A stretch of 64,000 nt of DNA. It comes from an uncultured Allomuricauda sp. (GTDB taxonomy: Bacteria > Bacteroidota > Bacteroidia > Flavobacteriales > Flavobacteriaceae). Where the stretch lies: contig NZ_CANMUU010000001.1 of the NCBI RefSeq assembly GCF_947501165.1, positions 620,001-684,000 of the forward strand, read 5' to 3'. Within the stretch, counting starts at the first letter, position 1. Each line of letters opens with the position of its first letter. Below the pieces are notes generated by a model. That model made no database searches. It saw only the letters and a list, made by a program, of their open reading frames with translations, and had not been told where the DNA came from. Below are positions 47,527-56,054 of the stretch, in pieces. The position numbers were made by a program, and so were the translations under genes.

Positions 47527-48648
47527 ATGGGACTTTTACTCTTTTACGCTTTCGTTTCAATTTTCTTTTCTTTTCTATGCTCTATTTTGGAGGCTGTGCT
47601 CTTGAGTATAACCCCAACCTTTGTCAATGTAAAGAAACAGGAAGGCAAAGAATACGCCGCGCAACTTGAGGAACTCAAGAAAGATGTCGATAAACCTCTT
47701 ATCGCTATCCTTACCTTAAACACCATTGCACACACGGTAGGGGCCATTTTGGTAGGGGTCCAAGCAAAAATTGCCTATGTCGAGCTTTATGGAACCCAAA
47801 CCCGTTCCATTTTTGGTATTGAATTTACCGAAGATTTGATGGTAGGTGTTGTCTCCACTATTATGACCATTTTAATTTTAGTGGCATCAGAAATTATTCC
47901 CAAGACTATTGGGGCAACCTATTGGAAAGAATTGGCCAATTTTACTGCCAAGTCTCTTAAAATCATGGTGTTAATTCTTAAATACACCGGCTTGCTTTGG
48001 CTCTTGCAACTCTTTACAAAACTTGTGGGCGGAAAAGGACATCATGGGAGCGTTCTAAGCCGGGAAGATTTCACTGCCATGACAGATATTGCTGAAGAAG
48101 AGGGTGTTTTTCAAGAATCTGAGTCCAAAGTGATAAAAAACTTGCTGACTTTTGATGAAATTCAAGCCAAAGATGTGATGACTCCTAGAACAGTAATGAA
48201 AATTGCATCCGAGGATACCACTATCCAAGAATTTTTTGAAAATAATAGACCTTTGCGCTTTTCCCGTATCCCAATTTTTAAAGATAGGGCCGATAATATA
48301 ACTGGATTTGTTTTGAAGGATGAGATGCTCGAAGCCATCATCAACAAAAAAGGAAAGGAAACCTTATCTACACTTAAAAGAGAAATATTGGTAACTCGGC
48401 GAAACAAGCCCATTCCTGAGCTTTTTGATAAGTTCGTGCAACAGAGGGACCATATTTCATTGGTTGTTGATGAGTATGGTTCGGTAAGCGGGTTAGTTAC
48501 GATGGAAGATGTTATCGAAACCTTGCTTGGTTTAGAAATTATGGATGAAAGTGACAATGTGGAAGACCTTCAAGTTTTGGCTAGAAAGAACTGGGAATCG
48601 CGAGCAAAGCGTTTAGGAATTATTGAAGAAGAAAATGAAGTAGAATAA
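47527..48648 (+). CDS. CNNM/CorC-type membrane protein with CBS pair
   Basis: A 373-residue protein with an N-terminal DUF21/CNNM membrane domain (four helices in residues ~1-150; ILVASEIIPKTIGATYW) and a C-terminal pair of CBS domains (KDVMTPRTVMKIASED, LVVDEYGSVSGLVTMEDVIETLLG). The group includes magnesium/cobalt transport-related and so-called hemolysin proteins; the ion is unknown. It is 41 bases after hemB and its last base overlaps the next gene's ATG. Confidence 0.9.
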   Translation: MGLLLFYAFVSIFFSFLCSILEAVLLSITPTFVNVKKQEGKEYAAQLEELKKDVDKPLIAILTLNTIAHTVGAILVGVQAKIAYVELYGTQTRSIFGIEFTEDLMVGVVSTIMTILILVASEIIPKTIGATYWKELANFTAKSLKIMVLILKYTGLLWLLQLFTKLVGGKGHHGSVLSREDFTAMTDIAEEEGVFQESESKVIKNLLTFDEIQAKDVMTPRTVMKIASEDTTIQEFFENNRPLRFSRIPIFKDRADNITGFVLKDEMLEAIINKKGKETLSTLKREILVTRRNKPIPELFDKFVQQRDHISLVVDEYGSVSGLVTMEDVIETLLGLEIMDESDNVEDLQVLARKNWESRAKRLGIIEEENEVE

Positions 48649-49118
48649 TGGAAACTGCTTACATTGAGACTCCTATAGGATTTGCAGAATTAAAAGGTGA
48701 TAAAAATGGTTTGGCAAGCATCAGCGTTCTCAGTGAAAAAAAACCAAAAGGTATTATTCCTGAAGTTTTGGAGGACGCCGTATACCAGTTTCAAGAATAT
48801 TTTGAAGGAAAGCGACAAGATTTCAATCTTAAATTGAATCCTGAGGGCACTGATTTCCAGAAAAAAGTTTGGGAAAAATTACAAACCATTCCTTTCGGAA
48901 AAACCATATCATACCTAGAGCTTTCCAAACAACTTGGAGATGTAAAAGCCATTCGGGCTGTAGCTGCCGCCAATGGAAAAAATCCGCTTTGGATTGTGGT
49001 TCCTTGCCATAGGGTCATAGGTAGCAATGGCCATCTAGTGGGTTATGCCGGTGGCCTTTCCCGAAAAAAATGGTTGTTGGAGCATGAAAGTCCAGTTAAG
49101 CAAACTTCCCTTTTCTAG
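48648..49118 (+). CDS. ogt: Methylated-DNA-[protein]-cysteine S-methyltransferase
   Basis: A 156-residue DNA repair protein that removes alkyl groups from O6-alkylguanine in a suicide reaction. The acceptor cysteine lies in VVPCHRVIG; the helix-turn-helix region IPFGKTISYLELSKQLG and VRAVAAANGKNP-type segment precede it. It overlaps the CNNM stop by one base, a common neighbour arrangement. Confidence 0.94.
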   Translation: METAYIETPIGFAELKGDKNGLASISVLSEKKPKGIIPEVLEDAVYQFQEYFEGKRQDFNLKLNPEGTDFQKKVWEKLQTIPFGKTISYLELSKQLGDVKAIRAVAAANGKNPLWIVVPCHRVIGSNGHLVGYAGGLSRKKWLLEHESPVKQTSLF

Positions 49119-49217
49119 CTATAAACTATACGTTTGAGCCATTTGATATGGAAATAGAGGGTTTTCCTAGGAATTTTCTTATTTTTTTTATCTTCCTCCC
49201 CAATAAAACTCCAAATC

Positions 49218-49931
49218 ATGCTGTATAAACTTAATCTTGAACATATCCTTTTTTTGGATATAGAAACGGTACCCCAACATCGCAATTTTTCCAACTTGGA
49301 AGAAAGTGTCCAAGACTTATGGGCTCAAAAAACGCAATACCAACGTAAGGATGAAATAACACCAGAGGATTTTTATGAACGTGCTGGCATTTGGGCCGAG
49401 TTTGGGAAGATTGTCTGCATTTCAGTGGGCTATTTTCATTTGAAAAATGATATCCGAAATTTTAGGGTTACTTCCTTCCATGGAGATGAAGTTGATTTGC
49501 TCAAAAAATTCAAACTACTCCTTCAAGAACATTTCAGTCAAGCCAAACACCTACTTTGCGCCCACAATGGTAAGGAATTTGACTTCCCCTATATCGCACG
49601 AAGAATGGTAATTAATGGCTTAAATCTTCCATATAAACTGGATTTATTCGGAAAAAAACCTTGGGAAGTACCCCATTTGGACACCATGGAGCTATGGAAA
49701 TTTGGGGATTATAAACACTATACTTCTTTAAAGTTATTGGCTCATGTACTAGGCATTCCTTCTCCAAAAGAGGATATGGACGGGGGCATGGTACAATCCG
49801 TATTTTACGAGGATAAGGATTTGGACCGAATTGTGACCTATTGTGAACTGGATGTCGTGACCACAGCACAAGTCTTCCTAAGACTGAGAAATGATGACCT
49901 TCTAAGTGAACAGGAAATTGAAAAAGTTTAA
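49218..49931 (+). CDS. PolB-type 3'-5' exonuclease-like protein
   Basis: A 237-residue DnaQ-like nuclease related to the exonuclease domain of family B DNA polymerases. Acidic metal ligands are visible in FLDIETVPQ (Exo I), CAHNGKEFDFPYIARRM (Exo II) and VTYCELDVVTTAQVF (Exo III, with Asp). No polymerase domain is attached. Role likely in DNA repair; such stand-alone proteins are common in Bacteroidota. Confidence 0.88.
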   Translation: MLYKLNLEHILFLDIETVPQHRNFSNLEESVQDLWAQKTQYQRKDEITPEDFYERAGIWAEFGKIVCISVGYFHLKNDIRNFRVTSFHGDEVDLLKKFKLLLQEHFSQAKHLLCAHNGKEFDFPYIARRMVINGLNLPYKLDLFGKKPWEVPHLDTMELWKFGDYKHYTSLKLLAHVLGIPSPKEDMDGGMVQSVFYEDKDLDRIVTYCELDVVTTAQVFLRLRNDDLLSEQEIEKV

Positions 49932-49988
49932 CTACCTAGATTGAAAGATTCTAGTCCTCTCTAATTTTTCTAATTAGGCTAGCAAATT

Positions 49989-52190
49989 CTAATTCTTGTA
50001 AAACTTTGTGCTTTGTATTCCAGAATAATCCTGGACCACCATAATGTAAAGTCCAGAGGATAAATCCGTAACAGACACTTTTTCGATTGCGCTCCCTTTT
50101 TTAACAATGGTTCCCGAAGAGGTTACAATGGAATACACGGCATCTTGAGAAAGGTCTGCATCTATGCTTATTTCATTCACCGCTGGATTAGGAAAGACAC
50201 TAATGTTAAGCGGCTCATTAAAACTGTACGTTTCATTTTGCAAGATCTGGGTTTCGGTCCCGTTAAAAGTAAACCGTAGTACTTCAGAAAAATCAGAAGT
50301 TTTGCTTTCGGTGCATATCGTGCGAACCTTTATCTCATATTCTTTGCCTAATGTAAGTCCTTCAAGTTGAACGGTGTTTTCCGAGAGCAAAGTGGAGCTC
50401 CAGCTATCATCTGAACTTGTTTTATACTGAACCTCAAAAAGGGTTTCCTCCGCCTCTGGCCAAGTAAAGGCCAAAGAATCCTCTTTCAAAGAATCCAACT
50501 CAATATTTTCAGGAGCTTGTAGCGAGCAGTTTGAGATTTTTGCCCCAGAAACGATAAGCGAAAAATCTTGGAATTCATTTTTCAATTCCCCTTTATGACT
50601 AATTATAATAGTATATCTCCCCTTCGCGTTCTGGATATCTATGCGCTCAAAGGGATCAACCGAATTATCAGCTTTTGTCGCTGCATCATTCGCTCGATAA
50701 GGATTTAGTTTCCAAGGAAAAAACGTTTCATTGTTCTGTATCACTCGAACATCTAAATCGTTTACCAAAGCTTTTGTAGCACTGTTGAGATCTCCTCTAT
50801 TGACGTACTCTCCTTCAACATCAGTCCAAGAAACGGATACTATCAAGTCTTCGGTAGCCAAGGCTTCTACTTCTAACGTATAGGTTTCTCCCTGCATTAA
50901 TTGGTTTTCATCAATCAAGGTTGTGAATCCTTCATCCTGAAGTGTCTCTGCAGCAGTTTTTGCATTAAGCACACCCCATCCCATTTTGTAATCAGGCCCA
51001 GGAGTTCCGGCATCATCTGCGGTATGAAGCGCAAGGCCCTTTAAAGTTGCCGCCTTCATGTAATGGCCAAAAAGCTCATTGTGATATTGCTGAAGTAAGA
51101 GCAACGAGCCGGTAACACCAGGAGCCGCCATAGAAGTGCCTGTAGATATGCCATAGCTCGAATTGCTTTGTGAAGTAGTTGAAAAAATCGAGGAACCATC
51201 TCCTGCCAAGTCTGGCTTGATTCTCCCATCATCAATGGGACCTAAGCTGCTATAACTTGCAACAGCGGCTTCCGTCAATTCTCCCTTTCCATTGAACTTA
51301 GTATTCGCTCCAGTAACCGTAAGCGCATTTTTTGAAGTGGCAAAGCCCAAAAGCAAGTCAAACCCGTCAAGAGTTTTACCATAAATGGGCGAAGCATTAT
51401 CTTGTGACCTTTGTGAATTCCCAGCGGCATTGACCATTAAATAATACGGAGCATTGTACATGATTTTATCCCAATCTTGTGAAACTTTGATATAAGCTCC
51501 AAAATACCAATCAGGCACACGATCGGATTTAATCCCATAGGAATGATTGCTCAAGAGCATCCCCGAAGCAGCGGCTTCGGTTACTTCAATCTTATCTCTT
51601 GTCCAGTTATGTGTTATGGCCTTAGCGCCGAACGCCACTCCTCTTGCCTTCGCTTTAATCCCTGAAGAAATAAGGTTTCCTGTTACCAAGGTGGCATGTG
51701 GACTCACCTCTTGAGAAGTATCGCCTGCTTGCGCTCTATTGTCAAACTCTTGATGTGAGTTAAGTGCTATACCACTGTCCCAAACCCCAACTTGCATTCC
51801 ACTGCCATCCAAACCCAAGTTTAATGAACCATTTGAATATAAGGATTGTGCCCTCGAAACTTGGTTCGTTGGGTCATTTAAGGTTGTGTAATACAAAAGT
51901 GTGCCATCTTCGCCAATGTCGTTTAAAGCGACTACGGTTCCATCCTTTAACTTCTCCCTCTCATTCCAACCATTCTTTTTATCTGATTTATCTATTTGTA
52001 AAGCCTTAATCTTTGCTTCCTCTTCAAATTCAGAAACAAGAGAAGTGATTTTTTGTTGATTGTATTCCAAAAGAATTTCCTGTCTCTCCATATTGGTTTG
52101 TCCAAAACTGGAAAGCATTCCAAAAAGCAGTAAAAAAATCGATGTGAAAAGCCTAGTTGCCCAAGTAGGTGTCATAAAGTCCATAATCAA
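49989..52190 (-). CDS. S8 family subtilisin-like peptidase with T9SS sorting domain
   Basis: A 733-residue secreted protease. A signal peptide (ending SSFGQ) precedes a peptidase S8 domain with catalytic Asp in VGVWDSGIALNSH, His in VSPHATLVTGNLI, Asn in MVNAAGNSQ and Ser in GTSMAAPGVTGSLLL. A beta-sandwich (about 440-550), a fibronectin III domain (about 560-650) and a C-terminal type A sorting domain (SVFPNPAVNEISID ... LSSGLYIMVVQD ... KFYKN) follow; the last directs export by the type IX system. The His motif departs from the usual HGTHVAG. Confidence 0.92.
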   Translation of the reverse strand: MIMDFMTPTWATRLFTSIFLLLFGMLSSFGQTNMERQEILLEYNQQKITSLVSEFEEEAKIKALQIDKSDKKNGWNEREKLKDGTVVALNDIGEDGTLLYYTTLNDPTNQVSRAQSLYSNGSLNLGLDGSGMQVGVWDSGIALNSHQEFDNRAQAGDTSQEVSPHATLVTGNLISSGIKAKARGVAFGAKAITHNWTRDKIEVTEAAASGMLLSNHSYGIKSDRVPDWYFGAYIKVSQDWDKIMYNAPYYLMVNAAGNSQRSQDNASPIYGKTLDGFDLLLGFATSKNALTVTGANTKFNGKGELTEAAVASYSSLGPIDDGRIKPDLAGDGSSIFSTTSQSNSSYGISTGTSMAAPGVTGSLLLLQQYHNELFGHYMKAATLKGLALHTADDAGTPGPDYKMGWGVLNAKTAAETLQDEGFTTLIDENQLMQGETYTLEVEALATEDLIVSVSWTDVEGEYVNRGDLNSATKALVNDLDVRVIQNNETFFPWKLNPYRANDAATKADNSVDPFERIDIQNAKGRYTIIISHKGELKNEFQDFSLIVSGAKISNCSLQAPENIELDSLKEDSLAFTWPEAEETLFEVQYKTSSDDSWSSTLLSENTVQLEGLTLGKEYEIKVRTICTESKTSDFSEVLRFTFNGTETQILQNETYSFNEPLNISVFPNPAVNEISIDADLSQDAVYSIVTSSGTIVKKGSAIEKVSVTDLSSGLYIMVVQDYSGIQSTKFYKN

Positions 52191-52335
52191 GGTTGAGTAA
52201 GATTTGGACTACAATACTATTTTAAGAAGAAGGTTCTATCGTTAAAAAACCCTTTTATTTCGATGAATTACACGAATTTTTTCGATGAGCTGTTGTGAAA
52301 GTTTTAAATATTGTTGTGTAGTATTTTTCTTTCTT

Positions 52336-53271
52336 TTAATTTTCTTTCAAAACCACATATACTGGAAAATGATCACTGTAACCCCCCAAATACCTCTTCC
52401 CAGCATAGGTACGAAATGGATTTCCCTTATATTTTCCTTTCCATTCCTTTAAGAACTTAGGCGCAAAGATTTTGGCCTTTTTGAAACTATGTGTTCCTTT
52501 TTCAAAATTCAAAAAACTGTGTGAAAGCAATATTTGGTCAAACAAACTCCACTCCCCTTTGTAATTGGCACTACCTGAATTGGGGGACAGCAAAGACTGC
52601 ATGGGATTAATGAATTTACCTGTATCCATTAAGCGTTGAATACTTTTCGATTTTGGGTCATCATTAAAATCACCCATGATGATGCAATTTGGATTTTCAT
52701 CAGGAATACGTTCCAATTTTTGAATTATGGTCTCTGCAGCTTTTATTCTTTTGGGACTGGTTTCGTCAGCACCATCCCTTCTAGAGGGCCAATGATTCAC
52801 AAACACATGAATCTCTTCCTTGTTCAGTTTGCCATGCACATATAATATGTCTCGTGTTAAATCCCGTTCTCCATTTTGATTGTCTACCAGCAATGGAATT
52901 GTTTCGGCTTCAATGACTGAAAAATGGTTTGCATCATAGAGCAGGGCTGTATCAATTCCGCGCTCGTCGGGTGAATCGAAATGAACGTATGCATAGTTTA
53001 CATCCTTTAAGGATTTAGTGGACAATAGCCCCTCAATGACCGTTTTGTTTTCCACTTCGGCCAGACCTACAAGAACGGGATGCAGTATGCTGTCCCCTTC
53101 TCCAATTCTAGAAATGGTCTTCGCCAACTTTTTGGTCTTCCTTCTAAACTTGGATTCATCCCATTTTTTGACCCCTCCCCGGGTAAAATCATCATCAAGA
53201 ATGTACGGATCGTCTTTCGTGTCAAAAAAATTCTCCAGATTATAAAAAGCAATCGTGAAATGGTCTTCCAA
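52336..53271 (-). CDS. Endonuclease/exonuclease/phosphatase family protein
   Basis: A 311-residue EEP-fold protein. Metal and catalytic residues are visible in AFYNLENFFDTKDD, VGLAEVENKTV, NHWPSRRDG, IIMGDFNDDPKSKS and GGYSDHFPVYVVL. There is no signal peptide. Relatives hydrolyse DNA, RNA or phospholipid headgroups; the target is unknown. It starts 98 bases from the divergent hflX. Confidence 0.9.
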   Translation of the reverse strand: MEDHFTIAFYNLENFFDTKDDPYILDDDFTRGGVKKWDESKFRRKTKKLAKTISRIGEGDSILHPVLVGLAEVENKTVIEGLLSTKSLKDVNYAYVHFDSPDERGIDTALLYDANHFSVIEAETIPLLVDNQNGERDLTRDILYVHGKLNKEEIHVFVNHWPSRRDGADETSPKRIKAAETIIQKLERIPDENPNCIIMGDFNDDPKSKSIQRLMDTGKFINPMQSLLSPNSGSANYKGEWSLFDQILLSHSFLNFEKGTHSFKKAKIFAPKFLKEWKGKYKGNPFRTYAGKRYLGGYSDHFPVYVVLKEN

Positions 53272-53345
53272 AACGTAGATGATATATTAATTTAAGTTTG
53301 AAGTTATTCAAGACAAAATACAAAAATCGCTTTCAAAACATTACG

Positions 53346-53353
53346 TAGATTTG
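53346..53353 (+). promoter_or_regulatory. Candidate -7 box for hflX
   Basis: TAGATTTG matches TAnnTTTG, 16 bases before the hflX ATG at 53370. No clear -33 TTG at the usual distance. Confidence 0.45.
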
Positions 53354-53369
53354 CACTTTACTTCAATTC

Positions 53370-54587
53370 ATGCTAGAAAAAAAGGCCATTGCATATGAAA
53401 AGGCGGTTCTGATTGGGGTCATCAACCAAAGCCAAAATGAAGAAAAAGTACGTGAGTATTTGGACGAGCTGGAGTTTTTGACCTATACAGCGGGCGGCGA
53501 AGTATCCAAGCGTTTTGTGCAACGGGTAGAGACCCCCAATCCTAAAACCTATATAGGTAGTGGAAAAATGGAAGAAGTGCAAGAGTACGTCAAGGCCAAT
53601 GAAATAGGTTCGGTAATCTTTGATGATGAGCTTTCTCCTGCACAACAGAACAATATTGAAAAGCTTTTGCGTTGCAAAATCTTGGACCGTACCAGTCTTA
53701 TTCTGGACATTTTTGCACAAAGGGCACAGACCAGCTATGCCCGAACTCAAGTAGAATTGGCCCAATATGAATATTTACTTCCAAGGCTTACCGGACTTTG
53801 GACCCACTTGGAGCGGCAGCGTGGTGGTATAGGTATGCGCGGGCCAGGTGAAACCGAGATTGAAACTGACCGAAGAATTGTACGAGACCGCATTGCCCTT
53901 CTTAAAAAGAAGTTGGTAAAAATTGACCGTCAAATGGAAACCCAAAGAGGCAATCGAGGTGCTTTGGTCAGGGTAGCGTTAGTTGGATATACAAATGTTG
54001 GCAAGTCTACTTTAATGAACGTCATTAGTAAAAGTGAGGTATTTGCCGAAAATAAGTTGTTTGCCACTTTGGATACCACAGTACGCAAAGTGGTCATCGG
54101 GAATCTGCCCTTTTTGTTGAGCGATACCGTAGGATTCATTCGCAAGTTGCCCACACAACTGGTGGAAAGTTTCAAAAGCACCTTGGATGAAGTTAGGGAA
54201 GCGGACTTATTGCTCCATGTAGTAGACATTTCCCACCCCAACTTTGAAGAACATATTGCCTCGGTCAATCAGATTTTGGACGAAATCGATAGTTCTGATA
54301 AGAAAGCCATAATGGTCTTTAATAAAATTGACCAATATGTGCCTGAAACCATTCCGGAAGATGACTTGGTTACGGAGCGGAACTCATCACATTTCACTTT
54401 GGCCGAATGGAAAAAAACCTGGTTCAATAAAATTGGGGACCGCGCTCTTTTTATCTCCGCCTTGAACAAAGAAAATCTGGATGAATTTAGAAAACGGGTA
54501 TACCAAGAAGTCCGGGATATTCATGTGACCCGATTCCCGTATAATAACTTTTTGTATCCGGAGCATTTGGATGAATACCATTCCTAA
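53370..54587 (+). CDS. hflX: GTPase HflX
   Basis: A 405-residue ribosome-associated GTPase that splits stalled or dormant 70S ribosomes. The N-terminal HflX domain contains GGIGMRGPGETEIETDRR; the G domain has GYTNVGKSTLMN (G1), DTVGFIRKLP (G3) and FNKIDQY (G4). A helical linker joins them. It is monocistronic by spacing. Confidence 0.95.
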   Translation: MLEKKAIAYEKAVLIGVINQSQNEEKVREYLDELEFLTYTAGGEVSKRFVQRVETPNPKTYIGSGKMEEVQEYVKANEIGSVIFDDELSPAQQNNIEKLLRCKILDRTSLILDIFAQRAQTSYARTQVELAQYEYLLPRLTGLWTHLERQRGGIGMRGPGETEIETDRRIVRDRIALLKKKLVKIDRQMETQRGNRGALVRVALVGYTNVGKSTLMNVISKSEVFAENKLFATLDTTVRKVVIGNLPFLLSDTVGFIRKLPTQLVESFKSTLDEVREADLLLHVVDISHPNFEEHIASVNQILDEIDSSDKKAIMVFNKIDQYVPETIPEDDLVTERNSSHFTLAEWKKTWFNKIGDRALFISALNKENLDEFRKRVYQEVRDIHVTRFPYNNFLYPEHLDEYHS

Positions 54588-54804
54588 TTCAGTTCATTGG
54601 TCCACTTCTTCGACGAACGACCACTCCTAACCATCTCCACCACAATTTTCTTACGGTTCACAACAAAAATTTAAGCATAAACCACAGAAAAACTACTTTC
54701 ATATTGTTTTTAAGTGATAGTGTTACCGCAAATCTTCCATACGCTTAACCTACTTTAGACTGTGGTATAAAAAAGCTTTAAAACCCCAAATTCACCCCAC
54801 ATAA

Positions 54805-54841
54805 AAAAGCCCTCCGGAAAGAGGGCTTTTTCTTTTTATTT
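54805..54841. terminator. Bidirectional terminator between hflX and DUF3078
   Basis: AAAAGCCCTC (54805-54814) pairs with GAGGGCTTTT (54821-54830) over a six-base loop. T-rich sequence follows on both strands, so it can end the DUF3078 transcript (stop 54850) and possibly that of hflX, although hflX ends 218 bases earlier. The rest of the 262-base gap shows nothing recognisable. Confidence 0.8.
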
Positions 54842-54849
54842 TATTGCAG

Positions 54850-55785
54850 TTAGAAGGAATAGCTCAGACCCAATGTCCAATACGTTTGTAGTTCGTTGTC
54901 TATGGAATCAAATGTGGCATCAGGGGTAGGAGTCGGCGCTAAATTCCGAACAAAATTTAAGGTTTCCTGTCTGTTGTTCCTCAGTCCAAAATCGAATCCT
55001 ACACCAATCACTTTCCATAGCGTATAGGCAAAGGAATTGGTCCATGTCCAGTTGCTTAAATCGCCATCTTCATAGCTCTGGAACATGGACAGGTTACTTT
55101 TAAAATTGATGGCCCCTATCTTTTTGGTGTAATCCGCTACAATCTTTGCCCCCGCGGATGATTCAAAAATGGTATCCTCATCACTAAATACGAAATTGTA
55201 GTTCAACGGGTGGATTACAACTACCAAATCTTGAATAGGCGTCCAAGTGGCACCGACACCTACATCCAAATATCCTGGGTTGTTCACATTGCTCAATAGA
55301 GTAGTTCGATATTCCACAAGCCCCGAAATAGCGAACTTTTCACTGAGTTTTCTACCGTAAAGAGACGAAATATTGAATACATCCGTAGCTTCTCGAAAAC
55401 CATCATCATCGGTAGGGTCATCCTTATCGTCCAATTTTACCCAAGCTAAGTTTACATTGGCTGCGTTTCGCCAAAAGAATTTTTCCTGTTGCAGATTGGC
55501 AAAAGCATTTACGGTAAACCCAATATTACCGGACGAGTTATTGGGAATCCCTTGTGCAAACCAGTTGTTGAACTCGGAAATACTCCCCCCAATGGTGCCA
55601 AATGCCCCAATTTTCCATCCGGGAAGTGCATCCAATTCGGCTTGGAGGGCATTTACCCTGCCCTGGATTGCAGCAATAGAATCCTTTTTGGGTCCCATCT
55701 CCGCTTTAATCTCCTCAGCTGTTTTCTGTCCGAATATGGGGGCGAGGGATACGCATAGCATACAAGTAAATAAAATCTGTTTCAT
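54850..55785 (-). CDS. DUF3078 family protein, outer-membrane-like
   Basis: A 311-residue exported protein with a signal peptide ending PIFGQ. The body alternates short beta strands (WKIGAFGTIGGSISEFNNWFAQG, FAISGLVEYRTTLLS, WTLGLSYSF ending in F) as in an outer-membrane barrel, matching DUF3078. Function unknown. In other flavobacteria I recall it near DUF2480 and SUF genes; here the BspA-like pair lies between. Start at MKQILFTC. Confidence 0.88.
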   Translation of the reverse strand: MKQILFTCMLCVSLAPIFGQKTAEEIKAEMGPKKDSIAAIQGRVNALQAELDALPGWKIGAFGTIGGSISEFNNWFAQGIPNNSSGNIGFTVNAFANLQQEKFFWRNAANVNLAWVKLDDKDDPTDDDGFREATDVFNISSLYGRKLSEKFAISGLVEYRTTLLSNVNNPGYLDVGVGATWTPIQDLVVVIHPLNYNFVFSDEDTIFESSAGAKIVADYTKKIGAINFKSNLSMFQSYEDGDLSNWTWTNSFAYTLWKVIGVGFDFGLRNNRQETLNFVRNLAPTPTPDATFDSIDNELQTYWTLGLSYSF

Positions 55786-55810
55786 AGTATGGAGTTTAGT
55801 GTTAAGACCC

Positions 55811-55818
55811 CAAAAATA
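55811..55818 (-). promoter_or_regulatory. Candidate -7 box for DUF3078
   Basis: On the minus strand TATTTTTG (55818-55811) matches TAnnTTTG, 25 bases before the ATG at 55785. A TTTG lies 23 bases further upstream, slightly too far for the consensus. Confidence 0.4.
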
Positions 55819-55853
55819 AGAAATGTCACACTTTAGCACGCCAAATCTCAGAA

Positions 55854-55967
55854 GTTAAAGGTCTGAGGTTAAATATTAGATGACTGAGGTTAGAAGTTGA
55901 AAATCTAAAATCTGATTACTGATTACTGACCTCCAACTTCTGACCACTGAAAACCAACTTCCATCAA
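55854..55967. repeat. Repetitive A+T-rich intergenic block upstream of the BspA-like gene
   Basis: The 269-base gap between DUF3078 and the first BspA-like gene contains no gene in its first half but simple words used again and again: GAAGTT, TGAGGTTA (twice), TGATTACTGATTACTGAC, AACTTC (twice). GGTTAGAAGTTG (55888-55899) is complementary to CAACTTCTGACC (55934-55945) at 11 of 12 positions and could fold. It looks like a degenerate repeat array of unknown origin. Confidence 0.5.
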
Positions 55968-55975
55968 CCCATATA

Positions 55976-56054
55976 CTGCATCCGTCAATTGGCAGGGTGG
56001 ACCTATCCCTATCTGTGTTTTCTTGTGCAGATTACCAAAAAATATATTGATTTC
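55976..56054 (+). promoter_or_regulatory. 79-bp leader shared with the second BspA-like gene
   Basis: The 79 bases before the ATG align without gaps to the 79 bases before the second copy (58304-58382), with 49 identical by hand count, best in the first 20 (CTGCATCCGTCAATTGGCAG against CTGTATCCATCAATTGACAA). The shared leader was probably copied with the gene and may hold the promoter. Confidence 0.45.

Noticed and set aside
54588..54804. A tRNA or small RNA in the gap after hflX
   Set aside because: No cloverleaf or conserved element is visible; only the terminator is supported.
55989..56054. A 22-codon N-terminal extension of the first BspA-like gene, and the matching one at 58317-58382
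   Set aside because: Both lie in the shared leader ahead of clear lipoprotein signal peptides, and a polar extension would spoil the signal peptide.
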